From NCBI RefSeq assembly GCF_000005505.3, contig NC_016131.3:53491355-53555354 (forward strand): a DNA stretch of 64,000 bases, written 5' to 3'. Every line of letters starts with the position of its first letter. Within the stretch, counting starts at the first letter, position 1. The translations under genes and the position numbers were made by a program. Under the pieces are notes generated by a model. The model did not search any database. It was not told where the DNA came from and saw nothing but the letters and a program-made list of their open reading frames with translations. Shown piece after piece: positions 10,216 through 22,015 of the stretch. The DNA is from Brachypodium distachyon (lineage: Eukaryota > Streptophyta > Magnoliopsida > Poales > Poaceae).

Positions 10216-11755
10216 CCATGGTGAATCATCAAAACTAGGATCAACCCTCAGCACTCTGTGGAAAATCCTGATTCACTTTGTGCCCAGAATGGTCTGCTGC
10301 CGCACAACAAGATGTACATGATAGCACTGGTACCCCACATGTCTGCTTATGTGCTATATGACCTATTTAGGACTTGTGGAGCAACATAGTATGAACTACC
10401 AACAATGCATTCAGCCTTTCATCTCTAAAATCAATACAAATTAGGCCTTGCCACTTTAGTACGCATTTTTTAAAACAAAATTTGAAGTATTTACTTGGTG
10501 TCAAGAAGCTTTAACATATTTGTCAAATTCATAATAGATCAAAACAACATAGTTAAAATGGAAGATCTTTCTATGGGCATAATCTCCAAGTGGAGGTAGT
10601 ACCTGGCCCTATAAGATCTGAGAGGCCAAAACAATGATATTCATAGGCAAATGTTCATCTCGAGTGTTGCATAGAAAATTCTGCTCGACATGATCGGTGA
10701 AATTACCAGAAACCAAGGACAGAGTTACTAGCACAAAATACGACGATGTTGGTAACAAAGCAAATGAAATTCGATGAGTATAATTGACACAAAGAAGAAA
10801 GAAAATCAAGACTCCACAAACCTCTGGCTTCAAATCACGGTGAACAACACCCTAAAGATGAAAGAAAGCAACTATACACTTAATAACTGCTCAATAATAA
10901 CTTTAGCATCTACCTCAGTGTACCTCTTGCCTCCCATAAATACCAATACTTGATAAGAGTTATTCTTGTTTTGGTATTCAGAAGACGTGTCTGAAGCGGA
11001 AAAAAAGTGTTCTACTTGCACATAATGTTATCCAATAACTCTCCCCCTCCAAGCAACCCGACCAATAACAAGTGAAGAAAACATCAATCACCTTGTAATT
11101 TTGCATAAATTTGTGCAACAAATATGGCGCTCCTTCTAACAGGAAGCAAGTCCTTCTGTGTACAATGTGAGGTGCTGCAAGTTCGCTAATAGAACACACG
11201 ACATAAAATATGCAAAGTTCTGGACGATATTTAGATTAAATAACAACATTGTATGGATGTTGTGAAGGTAAGATAAGTAAACATACTCCATTATTATGTA
11301 GACATTATGCGCATCCTCGCATGCATCATAAAATTTGACAAGATTTGATTGTACCGACAAAGCCTTCAGAATTCTCACCTCTCTCCGTACATCCTCAATA
11401 GTTCTCAATAGTTATTGAGGTTGTCATCTGCTAGAGAAGAAAATAATGTTGAGACTACTTTGTAAATAATCCGGAGACACTATCATTTCTGTAACTAACG
11501 TGCTAGACGAGAGCGAACTTGTCGCTAACTAATTGATCTTTCTATTCAATTGTTTAGCGCATAATGAAAGATCCACGAAGAGAAGCAAAATATGGCATAA
11601 AAACGTAAAGAACAAATATTCTAACTTGAAATAAATGGCATAATAATCTAGATATGTATAAATTGTGCAAAAGAGGAAAATTCTCTTCAATCGAAACAGA
11701 AGCATGAGCACAAACTATAAGCGGGAGTTCAGCTAAAAGGGAATCCTATGCCTAC
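10216..11755 (-). pseudogene. CDPK-related kinase (CRK) pseudogene, right arm of the inverted repeat
   Basis: Read on the minus strand from 11755 down, this has the same order as the left arm. It holds [20 protein letters not shown] then [19 protein letters not shown] (11402-11280), a degraded LEGESYWI piece, GVVHRDLKPE near 10853-10824, CNTRDEHLPMNIIVL, a mangled activation segment, and near 10310 a well-kept [15 protein letters not shown] stretch. This arm is closer to a functional CRK in places (HRDLKPE kept) but has stops and shifts. It was probably one of the two original copies before inversion. Confidence 0.82.
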
Positions 11756-11786
11756 GGGCTTTGATGATTCATGATTGGTTATGTGA

Positions 11787-11895
11787 CTAATGTTTACGTT
11801 GAGATAACCCATTGGACAACATGTTTTGTTGTCTTTTATAAATGATGGGTACACATAAGAGAAGACCGACTTATCAACCATTGTACATGCCTAAA
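11787..11895. repeat. Dispersed MITE-like repeat, copy 1 (copy 2 at 29293-29410)
   Basis: The string ACAACATGTTTTGTT, a variable spacer of about 35-45 bases, and then CTTATCAACCATTGTACATGCC recur at 29333-29406 with a few changes. The CATTGTACATGCC edge looks like a common grass MITE terminus. The other end of the element was not identified. Confidence 0.5.
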
Positions 11896-12293
11896 AAAAC
11901 AAATGACATGGTAATACTTTCAGGTAATAATACACAAAGAAATAACTAGAATTTAGATTCAAAATACATGTTTTATATTCGAGGAAATGTGCATACCTAC
12001 TGGTCACAGATTGATACCGGTTTCGTTTTCTTTAACTTCTTGACTTCGTTTTAAGAGAGAGAGAGAGCGCGCACGCAAGGGTTGACACTTCATGAACCCG
12101 TTTCCAAAAGGTTCATGAATGTTCATTTCAGGTCATTCCAAGACTTCGTTTTTTTTATATATAGAGAGAGAGTGCGCGCTGCATCAAAAAAATCAAAACA
12201 ACAAATAAGTGTGCATGCCTTTGGACCTTACTGGCCCATTTCCAGAACCGGATAATCTTAAGAGTGTCGTTCGGACTTTTCCTATAATATCTG
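11896..12293. repeat. Intergenic with GA-type microsatellites and short direct repeats
   Basis: GACTTCGTTTTAAGAGAGAGAG (12043) and AAGACTTCGTTTTTTTTATATATAGAGAGAGAG (12139-12171) are near-copies of one segment that contains a (GA)n run and GCGCGC-type tails. Between them lies TTCATGAACCCGTTTCCAAAAGGTTCATGAA, a small inverted repeat (12090-12120). No gene is seen. Confidence 0.5.
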
Positions 12294-12407
12294 CTCTCTC
12301 CGATTCATATTAATTGTCGGATTATTACATGTATCTAGACGCGTCTTAGACATAGATACATCCATATTTAGACAAACTTACGACAATTAACATGGATCGA
12401 GAGAGTA
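12294..12407. mobile_element. Diverged Stowaway-like MITE
   Basis: The inverted arms CTCTCTCCGATTCATATTAATTGTCG and CGACAATTAACATGGATCGAGAGAG face each other, with the familiar 'catgtatctagacgcgt ... tagatacatcc' core. The ends differ from the consensus CTCCCTCCGT. Confidence 0.65.
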
Positions 12408-12726
12408 TGCTCTTATAAACATGATATCTATGCTTAGGTTTTCTTTTTTGTTTATGAAAACTCCTGAAATGGCTTGGAAAAGGCTTGGATCGGAGTAGGA
12501 TCATGCAGGGAAATACAAGGCGTCCTGAAGAAGACGTGGCGTGCAACTATCGCCGAACGTCGCAAGAACAACGTCTCGGTCACTCCTGGACTGCCTTCAC
12601 ACCAAAAACATCAAAAATCCGCATACCGGCACGCATTGTACTGGCACGGAAGGCCAGACGAGAAACAAACTCCAAAACCCACACCGATTCACATCTGAGA
12701 AAATTAATTAAAACCACCACATTTGA

Positions 12727-13897
12727 GGCACGTCTAGAAAAATCATTTTTTTTTAATTTTTTCAAATCGCCACCACTTTTGTGGTCCGTTGTACTCCCGC
12801 GCACTGATTTCGTCGTTGATCACGTTTTGACAATAAAACTGACAAGGGAGCCCACCCGTCGGTGCCACCGTGGCGCCACGCTGGACATCGTGGCCTCCTC
12901 TTTCTCCTCGGCCGCCGTCGGGGCACCCTCCTGCTCCGCCTCCTCCCTCCCGGCTCCTTCTGCCCGCGCTGCACCTCAAGCTCGCAGCCTCCGGCTGGCC
13001 ATGTCCAGGCCCTCGCCCGACCGGCCCTACCCCTGTCGCCCTTCTCCCCTCCACGTGACAAGCCCTCCCCTCATCTCTTAGGCCCCGACGCGCTCACCCG
13101 TGGGCTCACGGCTGCCGCCGCCGGTCGCGGCCGAGCAGGCGGAGCGCAGGAGGAGATTGCGCCACCGTCTCCCCGCGCACTGAGGGCGTGCAGAGATGCG
13201 GGCTCCGACTCCTTGAGGGCTTTGGGGCAGCGTGGCCGGCGGAGATGGCGGCGACGGTTGTCGGACATGGGGAAGAAGAATGAGGCGCTGGGGCTTCGGG
13301 GCACTGCTCGATGTGCCGAGGTGCGCCACACGTGCGCGCCGGCACAACAAGGCGAATGGCGGCGTCGGGGAGTCAGATCCGCCGCTGGAGAAGCCCAGCG
13401 ACGGCGAGGTGCGGCGGCCGGAGGAGCTGCTCGTCGCGGGGGAGGCTCGGGGCGCAGGGGAGGAGGTCGAGGTCACCGGTGGCTTCGCGAAGACAAGGCA
13501 GTGTAGAAGACGTGGTCGGGGCTACCCGGGAAGGGCCGCGCAGGCGCGAGCAGTGCTCGGCCGGAGGCGGGGAAGACCAGGCGCGGGGCTGTGGCTTTAG
13601 CATGCGCACATCTAGGAGGTGCGGGAGAGGGTGCGGGAGGCACGGCGATGATTCGAGGGCTAGGGCAGGCCAGAGCGGCGCGGGCGAACACGCCGGAGGC
13701 GGCGCAGAGGGGAAGCGGCGCAGAGCAGAGGGGAACGGGCTCGGGTACGATCTGGTTTGGACACGGTGGCACCAGTTGTCATGCGTGTCGTCATGGTGGC
13801 ACCGACAGGTGGGCCCTCCTGTCAGTTTTACTGTCAACGGACAAAAGACGGTGATGATTTGATTTTTTTTTAAATGTGGTTTTCCTAGAGACCCGCC
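12727..13897. mobile_element. MULE-like DNA element with long terminal inverted repeats, GC-rich interior
   Basis: The left terminus GGCACGTCTAGAAAAATCA and the right terminus (reverse complement) GGCGGGTCTCTAGGAAAACC pair up. The pairing continues for about 170 bp through the 'CAATAAAACTGACAAGG ... CCCACCCGTCGGTGCCACC' stretch, matched near 13790-13840. Such long TIRs fit Mutator-like elements. The interior (12900-13740) is very GC-rich and open in many frames on both strands but has no transposase signature, so this is a non-autonomous copy, possibly a Pack-MULE. A perfect 9-bp target duplication was not found, so the exact ends may be off by some bases. Confidence 0.65.
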
Positions 13898-14050
13898 TGG
13901 TGATTTTAAGTAATTTTCTCTTCGCATTTCCAAGATGCAGTTTCAGAGTTTCTCCACCGCCTATCAAAATCTACAAAAGAGAACCCGTTTACTCCTGTAA
14001 TAAGTTTCCATCATCAGGAAACCAAAAGCTAGCGTCTGTCACTCCTAAAT

Positions 14051-17000
14051 TCAGTCTCCTACGACGTGGTCCTCATGGATCCTGACGTTGAGCCTCCTGA
14101 GCCATATGGAGTGCAGGATCATGTGGAAGACGTCGTACCGCTGCGGGACGCCATTGAGCATGAAGTGGCGGCGCACGGCCCTGACACGGCGCTGCATCCG
14201 GATGTACCGCCGCGGCGACACGGCGGACAGGATCCTCTTGATGTCCGGGATGTCCCTCACGGCCACCCGCAGCGAGAATGCCGGCCAGCTGAGCACGTCG
14301 CTGAAGGGCAGCACGTAGTCGTCGGCGATCACCACGGGCACGCACTCCACGTAGATGGCCTCCGCCACCCTGGGGCTCGCCACCTCGAACCCGCTCGGGC
14401 AAAGGCAGAACTTGCTACGGCGCATCGTCTCGACGTAGGACACCCCGGCGGGGAGGTACTCGCTCACTTGCACGTCCGGGTCTTTCCCCTTCCAGTGCTT
14501 CAGCAGCAGCGGCCGGACCGGCCCGTGGTTGCCGCCCGCGAAGAAGGCCAGGATGGGCCGGCCCGACGCCGACGGCCCGCCGATGTCCTTCTTGAAGTCG
14601 TTCAGGTGGTTGATCTCCGGCAGCGACACGTCCTTGGACGGGATGAATCCCTCCGACGTGTTGGCGTTGCACAGCACCCGGATGGAGTTTGAGAAGAGAT
14701 TGCCGTCCACCGACGACACGTAAGGCCCCTGTATCCACATCAATACACTCCAATATCAAAAACCTCCTGAAAGAATTCATAAAAAGTGTGTACAAAGCGG
14801 GCGACACGTACAATTTAGGAGTTGGGCATGGCAAGATTTTATAATTCTGAAAACTCCTGAAATGCTACAGCGAGTTGCTTTGCTTACCCAGTCGTGGCAG
14901 GAGAGCATGAAGTGATCGGCGCCCTGGCTCCGGTTCCAGTAGGGGTGCTTGGTCGACAGCACGTCGATGTAGTCAAACACGGTGCGCCGCAGCGGCTCCA
15001 TGGTGTGCGAGCCGGGCACGTAGATGGTCTTCTCCATCTTGGCGATGCTGAACGGGAGGAAGAAGACGTGGGCAAGGCCAGGGTCCGTCGTGCGCATCCG
15101 GTTCTCCATCTCCATGGCGTGTATGAACCGGCCCTCCGTCGAGTATATGTTGTGGCACGGCCCGTCGTGGTAAATCGGTGGCTCGCCTTCGTCATACACG
15201 TAGATCTTGAACAGCTTTTCCATCTCCAAGTAGCTCCTGCAGACAACATGAACAAACAGCTGGAGAGATCAGATTCTGCAGTTCTGTTTCCCTCCCTGAA
15301 TACTTAATCAGAATGCCTCTTCTCAATATATACAGGAGATGGAAAGTTGGATATACACGTACCTGTGAAATGCATTGGCATTCCTGTACACAGGTCCAAC
15401 CGGGACATAATCTTTGTCAGTCAGTGGAGGCCGATTGTCCTTGTTATGGCTAGCTTCCATTATCGTTGACCGGGCTTTCGCCAGACCAAGTTCTAACCTA
15501 TGCAATTTTGCATCCCTCTCTCTATGAATTTGTGGTATAACTTGAATAACGCCATCTGAGTTAGCTGCATCGCCAAGCCCACTTTCCTGCTATATAAAAA
15601 ACAAATTTAGTAAATCATCCTACAGATATGCCCAATTTAAAGAATTCTGTAACATCTCAATTTTCAAAATTCTTCATATGCATCGCATATCATAAGCATC
15701 ATGTCAACCTTGCATCTGAACACTTTCAAAACCCTAAAGTTTTCCCAGAAAACCCTTTTGCAAAAATGCTTTTATTTGTTTTTGGGCTTTGATCTTACTC
15801 TTGACTATTTGCATTTTTAACCCATGAGGGTATTGTGATAAAAAGGGATTTAATGCATATATAAAGCTATCCCATAATTGGCTTTTGAAAGTATTTTGAA
15901 AAAAATAAGTTGATTCGATAGCCTAAGGGCCATAAAAGCCATTTTATATGCAAATATATTTTTAAATATTTTATTTTGAGAAAATTCTTGCTCCAAAAGT
16001 TAGATCATATGAAAATATGATTTTACAAATTTTGTTGCATTTTATTTGGAGTGATTTGGAACTCCGAATCAATTTTGAGGTTCGAAAACAGAAAATAGAT
16101 AAAAGAAAAGGAAAAACCGAGGAAAACCGACCGAACCGGCCGAACCGGACCGGACCGAACTGGACCGGCTCAGCCCGCCCGAGCCGCCCGCTCTCACTGA
16201 CCGGTGGGACCCACGCGTCATTTTCAACCTCCGTCCGAAAAATCCGGCCACGCACGACCGCGAACTGCCCATGACTCCACCTCCGATTTCTCCGCGCTCA
16301 GGCCGTTTTCTCCAAATCCTTGCGCGTCACCCCGAAGGCCTCGCTTTTCTCCTCCACTTCCCCCAAACCCCACGTTCAATTTCGCACCGGTTAGAAAGTA
16401 ATTGCTCACCGGAGTTTGTTGCTGCCACCGCCATTCTTCGCGTTTCTCCGCCGTTCCGGTGAGGTTCTTCCCGCGCCGCTTCCGCGCAGCCCGCGCGACC
16501 CGCTGCCCCGCGCCACCCGCCGCCGCCGTGCGCGCGCCGCCGCCGGCGAGCTAGCCGCCGGCCGGAACCCTAGAAACCGGCCAGTCCCGCGCTGCCACGT
16601 GGCAGGGTTTTTTTATTTTTTTTATTTTTTTTATTTTCGGCCGAAGTAGATAATGCACTTTTGCAGAAAAGACCCTACAACTTCAAACCTTTATATCTTT
16701 CAAACCGTTTGTCCAAAATTTGTGTTCCGCACCTTTCTGGAATCATCGTAACGTGTAGAATATTTTGGCACGGTTTATTTTCAGTTTTGAACAACTTAGA
16801 CAGTAGCTATTTACAGAAGGGTTGAATATGGTTCAAATTTCAAATGAATTGTTTCAAAATAGTTTTGAGCGTGTTATCTTGCTGTAAAATTATTTAAAGT
16901 TGTTCTCTATCCATTAGGACCAGAGAAGAAATTATTTTGTGTATAATCATGGCATGCAAGTTAAATATTGCTCTATGTTACAAAAGCCGCACAATCTTTT

Positions 17001-20000
17001 GTTTTAAACCCTATCCATGTTTCTTGCATATTAATTACCACTTTGATGTTGTATAATCTGTCCAAATCTTTTGAGAGCCTTTTCAAAACAGAAACAAAAC
17101 TTTGTACGTTAGAAGTAACCTTTGTGTGCATCAGCATAGCATGTGCATCATGGCATGGTTTTTGTATTGAATGTTGTGTTTATTGTGTGTGTTCCTTTTA
17201 TTTTAGATTGTGTGGAGTGTAATCATTGTTGTTGCGAAGAGTGCGAGAACTACCACAACCTTGGACAAGGCAAGTTCACTTTGATCATTCTTCTAAATAT
17301 TTTTACTATGCACTAGATGTTTCATTAGATGCATCAGGAATATTACTCGTACTTCTATGCTAGCTATAAATCCCAGGTAGTCTAGTTTACCCTCGCCATT
17401 ACCTTGCTACCATATTGCCATCGATTGTAGTTAAATGCTAGGCTATGGTAGTATCGTGGGGGAAATAACTACATTATTTATTGTTATGCCTTTGGCGATA
17501 TGAAATGATTTTATTAGATGTAAGGCAAAACAATTAATTAAATGAACCGTCCTGGGTGGGCAGCTTTGAAGATTTTGAGGATTAGCGGCATCAGGTCCAT
17601 TTCTATGGGTCCCTCTGAGTCGAGTTCCTATGGATTCAGGAATGGATCGTCCATGGACGTCTCTCCCGTGGATTCGGGGAGCGCCTACGTTGCAAATGTG
17701 GAATGCCACCTGGGGTAACCGAGACTGGACTAGTTTCCTATTTAGAAGCTTCTAGTACAACCACAATGCTATATGGGCTCTGGCGAGACAAGAGTAAGTT
17801 GTATGAACCTAGACCCGAGGAATTGTACTGAGGTAGCTGTGTAGGGGGAGCGTGATTCTCTCGTGGTTTAGGGAATTACCTCTGAAAATCTCGTAATCGA
17901 TGCCGTTGCTACTCTACCCAGAGGACAGCAAGGGATTAACACGTCGGTTTCTTGCGGGGAATGTGTACAAACTCTCGAGAGCGTCAAAACTAAGTACTTA
18001 GCCGTGTCCCCGGCAACGGACAATTTGAGCGACTAGATGTGGAGCTGTAAGGAAAGTCTCACTCATTCTAACTTCTTAAATAAAATGAATGGTTGAACAG
18101 GGTAGGGGCACTTGATGAATCCACATCAATGTGCTCTAGGATAATAGGAGCATGGGTGTGTCTACCCCGTGTCCAATAGTGATAAAATTCTATTTAATTA
18201 AAAGATAGGATTCAATAACTAAGCTTTTATGCAAATAGCTTGAACCCCACTTTACCACACTATGCATATATTTGGTAGGCTCCGGTATAACTCCTAGTGA
18301 ATCTTGCCAATACATTCAATGTATTGACCCTAGTGGCTGCATCGTCTAATGATGCAGGAAGCTCCGACGACGAGTAAGACGTACGTTCTGCATATTTGGG
18401 TTACGGGCCTACATTCCAACACGCTCTCACCGTGGTGTTGATGTGTCCTTGTATCTTCCGTTTTCCGCTGCTAAACAATTGTTTTATTTCTAGCTAACCC
18501 GTGAGGTTATGCGAATTGTAAGTACCCTTTTATATTCTGGATGATACGTTGTAATATTGAGACCTTTGTTCTATGATATTACATCTTGAAACTGTGTGTG
18601 CTAGTGAGTCGATCCAGGGACTAGCACTAAAGCACAGAGATCGAACCCTTTTACGGGGGCGGTCGCTTCATTCTGTGACATCAGTAGATTCAATTTATCA
18701 TTCTCCATACAAACAAGTGTGACATGCAGGTGTTGGAGATCAAATAGCGGAAACGAAATTTCTGCAGATAAATGAAATCCTTTGCCAGCCCGAAAAATCA
18801 TGCATAACAGAAGAGTGAAATACGCTGCTACTCCATAAACTCACTGTCTGCACCATGCCTTCCGAGGAGTTCCAGCACGCAAAGACATTACAAATTCAGA
18901 TCATGGCGCGATCGATCCGGCGGGGCAATATTGAGTGCACAAGCTAGCAACAGGTCTAAAAGTAACTTGGGTCCAGTTTCCACTTTCCCTATGCAAATTA
19001 TACGAAGATGTCGTTTTTGTGTATCCCTCTCACAATTCCGGAAGTATGTACTGAACTTATATATATGTTGCAAACATCCAAAACTTTGTGGGGCTTCATG
19101 TCGATTCTCATGAAACGGACGAATATGTCTTTCCTTGTGGCCTAAACTTGTTTGCGTACCAATACAATACAATACAAGAACATCTCGCTCTGTCATTTTC
19201 TATCTCTGAAAGAGAAAGAGGGGCATATTTTTTTTTTGCAGAACTAGTATATCTGATTCATGAACTAAAATATCTTTTCTGCAGGAATAGGAAACAATTC
19301 ATGCGTTTCCAAACGCGCGCCGGGGATATATTAGAAATGGTGGGCGATGAGAAAAAAAAGATAGCACTTCTCTTTGTAGACGGCGAAAAAAAAATTAATT
19401 CGCCGTGTATAATTATCTTTACCGGGTACAGTAGCAAATACGCTAATAATTACTAGTAATTAATTGCGTCCATATCCATATAATGTATGACGCAAAGACA
19501 TCTTAGCTAGCTGGGGATCTCCCAAGAATGGATCACGAGAAATCTGTGGGGGAAAGAAAAACGTTGCGTCGCGCCCATGGTTTCCTCCACGATGCCAGCA
19601 GTTGCCCCGACGAGCAGGAAAGGAACGGAACGGAGCCCCAATTAATCACTCGGTTTCACAAGGAGCGGAAAAAGTAAACCGGAAAACACTGAACACATTA
19701 CGGCCGTACGGGAAACAGGGCGGCAGGGCTCGAGAAAGAAAGAAAGAACGGAAGCGTACCGTAGCGGGGGAAGGAGCCGGCGCCGCGACGGAGACGTAAT
19801 CAGGCGTTGCGCCGTGGACGTCGCCGGGCCAGGAAGTAGCGTTGACGGCGAAGGCCCGGAACAGGACTTCTTTCCCATTGCTGTTCTTCTTCTTGCCTGC
19901 GGCGCCGGAGCTAGAGGTGACCAAGAGAGGGCCGCCTCCGTTGCTGCTGCCTCTCGAGCTTGGCTTCTCCAAGGTTGGGGAGAAAACGGCCGGAGGGGAA

Positions 20001-20152
20001 GAAGAAAGGAGCCATGACGAAGCTCGAGTCCTGGGATCCAAGGCGACCACCAGGAAGGTCAAGAACGCGACGCAGACGGCGAGAGCGCAGGCTGCCTTGC
20101 CTCCGTGGCCATGCAAGCACGGCAAGGCGGTGCCGTCAGCGGAGACTCTCAT
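14051..20152 (-). CDS. GT47 (exostosin family) glycosyltransferase, type II membrane protein
   Basis: This is a putative Golgi glycosyltransferase of family GT47, probably acting on cell-wall polysaccharides or glycoproteins. The exact substrate cannot be told. Four minus-strand exons are read: 19760-20152, 15363-15586, 14888-15236 and 14051-14728. They have GT-AG borders and consistent phases and give 547 residues, a normal length. A single membrane anchor lies at about residues 20-38 (ALAVCVAFLTFLVVAL), followed by a Ser/Gly-rich stem. The exostosin domain starts near residue 207 with the family hallmark RSYLEMEKLFKIYVYDEGEP, then GPCHNIYSTEGRFIH, FFLPFSIAKM, RSQGADHFMLSCHDW, and the donor-binding-like FCLCPSGFEVASPRVAEAIY and CVPVVIADDYVLPF. 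Intron 1 is 4.2 kb and holds a 3 kb insertion. The coding sequence looks intact. Confidence 0.93.
15651..18669. mobile_element. 3.0 kb non-coding insertion in intron 1 of the GT47 gene, probable solo LTR
   Basis: ATTCTGT occurs directly at both edges (15644-15650 and 18670-18676). Read as LTR ends, a 5-bp duplication TTCTG would flank an element beginning (TG)TAACATCTC and ending CGCTTCA, if one TG was lost at the left. The inside has no gag, pol or transposase. It has a GC-rich promoter-like part at 16100-16570 with repeated ACCGGACCGGAC words, a T-rich TTTTATTTT run at 16609-16636, and a splice-like stretch near 17205-17270. The class is inferred: a solo LTR or a large LTR-derived element. 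Confidence 0.6.
18677..19759. other. Remainder of GT47 intron 1
   Basis: The stretch is AT-rich with A-runs near 19355 and 19386 and several short open frames without domain motifs. I see no further mobile element with clear ends. The exon 1 donor GTACGC lies at 19754-19759. Confidence 0.5.
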
Positions 20153-21232
20153 TGCCGGCCGGCTGAGACAGACACTTGTGGCTGGCGTATCGAGACAAGA
20201 TAGAGCTCAGCTGCTCAGGACTCTCCTCCTCTTTGGTTTCGTGGTTGGGATTATTGCCTACGACGCCATGCCCATGATTCTGGATGGTTGGAGCTACGCG
20301 ATGCTTGCCATGGTGCAGAAGAAAAGGATTGTGTGTGATATTGGGGAGTTTCGCATTCGCTGCTGAAGGTTATGGGAACTCGTACAAGGAAGGGGATTCA
20401 ATATATGAAGCCAGTATACAGTAAACGCTGGCATAGAGTATTTGCTTGGCTGGTGCCTGGCGGGCGATCGATGAGTGGATTTCCCGGCTAGGTCCCTTCG
20501 GTTCCGTTGTTTTGTTACATGGTGCATTCTATTTCTAGTCTTTGGACGCCGATCGAGCTGGTTTACGCGTATGTGGAGGTGTATTTTCTTTCTTTTGTTT
20601 GGTGTACTGTATTTTGGAAGGCAGGGAAAAGCGAATTAGTTAAAAGCATTAAATATACCTTAAATATATAATCCAATAAAATATTATTTTGCCAATAATT
20701 GTGAATCATCACGTGTTTAATTTGCAAGGTACTCCTACCAAAAGAAGTACTGTACCAAAATTACGTGAAGTAAATGATAATACATCTGCGAGAGTTAATG
20801 ACTTCCATGTACACCAACAAAATGATAAATACAAATGATATATCTCGGAGTTAATGGATTTCATGTACTCGAGCAAATGATAAAATTTAAATATCCAATA
20901 ATACTGACTTGTCCTGCTTTACTCAGCAAGAAAAGAACTTTTTTTTCTAGCTCCTGGACCAACGAATAAACTTGTTCAATTATCCAACGCTCCTTAATGA
21001 GAAAGATCGGTTACGACATCGACATCGATACGTTAACGCACGTATGCACTCACACAACACGTGCAGAAGACCGAAGTCGTGCGGATCTCAAGATTGAGAA
21101 AGTCAACGTAATTGTCACGTTATCAAGGGATAAGTCCGTACCATTGGTGTCTCTCAGAGCGACATATAGTAACGGTTTTTTTTTTATTTAGAACTCCTTA
21201 AAGGTGTCTCTCGACCAATCTCACTTTGCATT
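20153..21232. other. GT47 5' flank, nothing recognised
   Basis: These bases contain the leader and promoter side of the GT47 gene. No TATA box could be set with confidence. The far part (20640-21232) is AT-rich. A similar pair of phrases (AATGATAA..ACATCTGCGAGAGTTAATGACTTCCATGTAC and AAATGATATATCTCGGAGTTAATGGATTTCATGTAC) shows a short diverged duplication near 20770-20870. Confidence 0.4.
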
Positions 21233-21287
21233 AGAGCAAGAATAATACTATATTGCTGCTTTGTTGGAGGAAAGAGAAAAGAAGAGA
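21233..21287. mobile_element. Left part of a MITE split by the retrotransposon (right part about 24484-24628)
   Basis: The AGAGCAAGAATAATACTAT block on the left and the TCTTATAGCCAACTTATTATACATGCTAAC block on the right are typical of one grass MITE type with an AGAGCAAG end (recalled). Removing the LTR element and one AGAGA brings them together. Confidence 0.45.
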
Positions 21288-21875
21288 TGATGAGGGGAGG
21301 ATATCTATTACTCCTGCTATTTTACCAACTCCAAATATTCTGAGGTTTGGATCTTTTTGCGTTCAAGTTCCTCCGAAAGATGAAGTGAAGCCTAATTTCA
21401 GAACACCACCAATTTTGACGTTTACTTCGTTTTAGAGTTTGAGATTTATTTAAGTCTGCAGTGTTTTTTTATTTTCGTTTGATGGTTTTTGGGCCTGTCC
21501 AAAACCACTTTTAGTTCAGCCTATGGGCCTTAGTTGTGTGGCGTGGGGCCTGTCCCATCCAAGTTGTGTTAGAGTCGCCCTATAAAGAGTTTTTAGCAGC
21601 CGTCGTTGTAAGGGAGTTGAATTTTGGAGATTAATAATAGACCAGAAAAGTCCCAATGTTTGGGGGCGCATATCGTCGTGTTTGCTTGTTGATCTTGAAG
21701 ATCTGATGTTATGCCATGCGGTGGAGTTGATTCTAATCAGTTCCAACGTGAGGGATTGGAGGGATTTGATCTGGATTACTTCAGATTGATTTCGCTCGGT
21801 TGCTGATCTCCTTGTTCGTCAATCGCCGTGAAAGATTGGGCCTAAAACCCTTTTGGATCATGTTGATCCTTATCA
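21288..21875 (+). repeat. 5' LTR
   Basis: It starts TGATGAGGGGAGG and ends TTGATCCTTATCA. It contains a TATA box at 21581 (TATAAAGAG), a sensible promoter position for the element. The same organisation is seen in the 3' copy. Confidence 0.92.
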
Positions 21876-21893
21876 TCTTGGCATCAGATTCGT
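21876..21893 (+). other. Primer binding site of the retrotransposon
   Basis: TTGGCATCAGATTC, two bases after the 5' LTR, is a variant of TTGGTATCAGAGCC, the complement of the initiator tRNA-Met 3' end used by many plant LTR retrotransposons. Confidence 0.7.
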
Positions 21894-22015
21894 CGGGTTT
21901 CTCACGGCGATTCTCTACTGAGAATTATCTCCTGGAGTTTTTGTTCGCGTCCGCCTGGGAGTCCTCATCCGAGTTGGCTTCCTCCTGGACTCCTTGACCG
22001 CAACTCTAGATAAGA

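Larger units (their letters stand above)
8575..11755. repeat. Long inverted repeat, arms about 1.54 kb, loop about 95 bp
   Basis: The left arm 8575-10120 and right arm 10216-11755 match as reverse complements along most of their length, with small indels. Anchors are GTTTGTGCTCATGC (8609) against 11705, GATCAATCAGTTAGCG (8791) against 11545, CAAATATGTTAAAGC (9815) against 10515, GAGATGAAAGG (9911) against 10420, and TGATCCTAATTTT (10093) against 10235. The loop 10121-10215 itself contains a short palindrome, GAACTAGTCCTAGTTC. A transcript across both arms could fold into a very long hairpin. Confidence 0.85.

Noticed and set aside
12862..13933. Several long frames (up to 214 codons) inside the MULE-like element
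   Set aside because: They overlap on both strands, run into the TIRs and show no family motif. GC-rich sequence with few stops is the simpler explanation.
14066..14692. 208-residue plus-strand frame
   Set aside because: It is antisense to the well-supported GT47 last exon.
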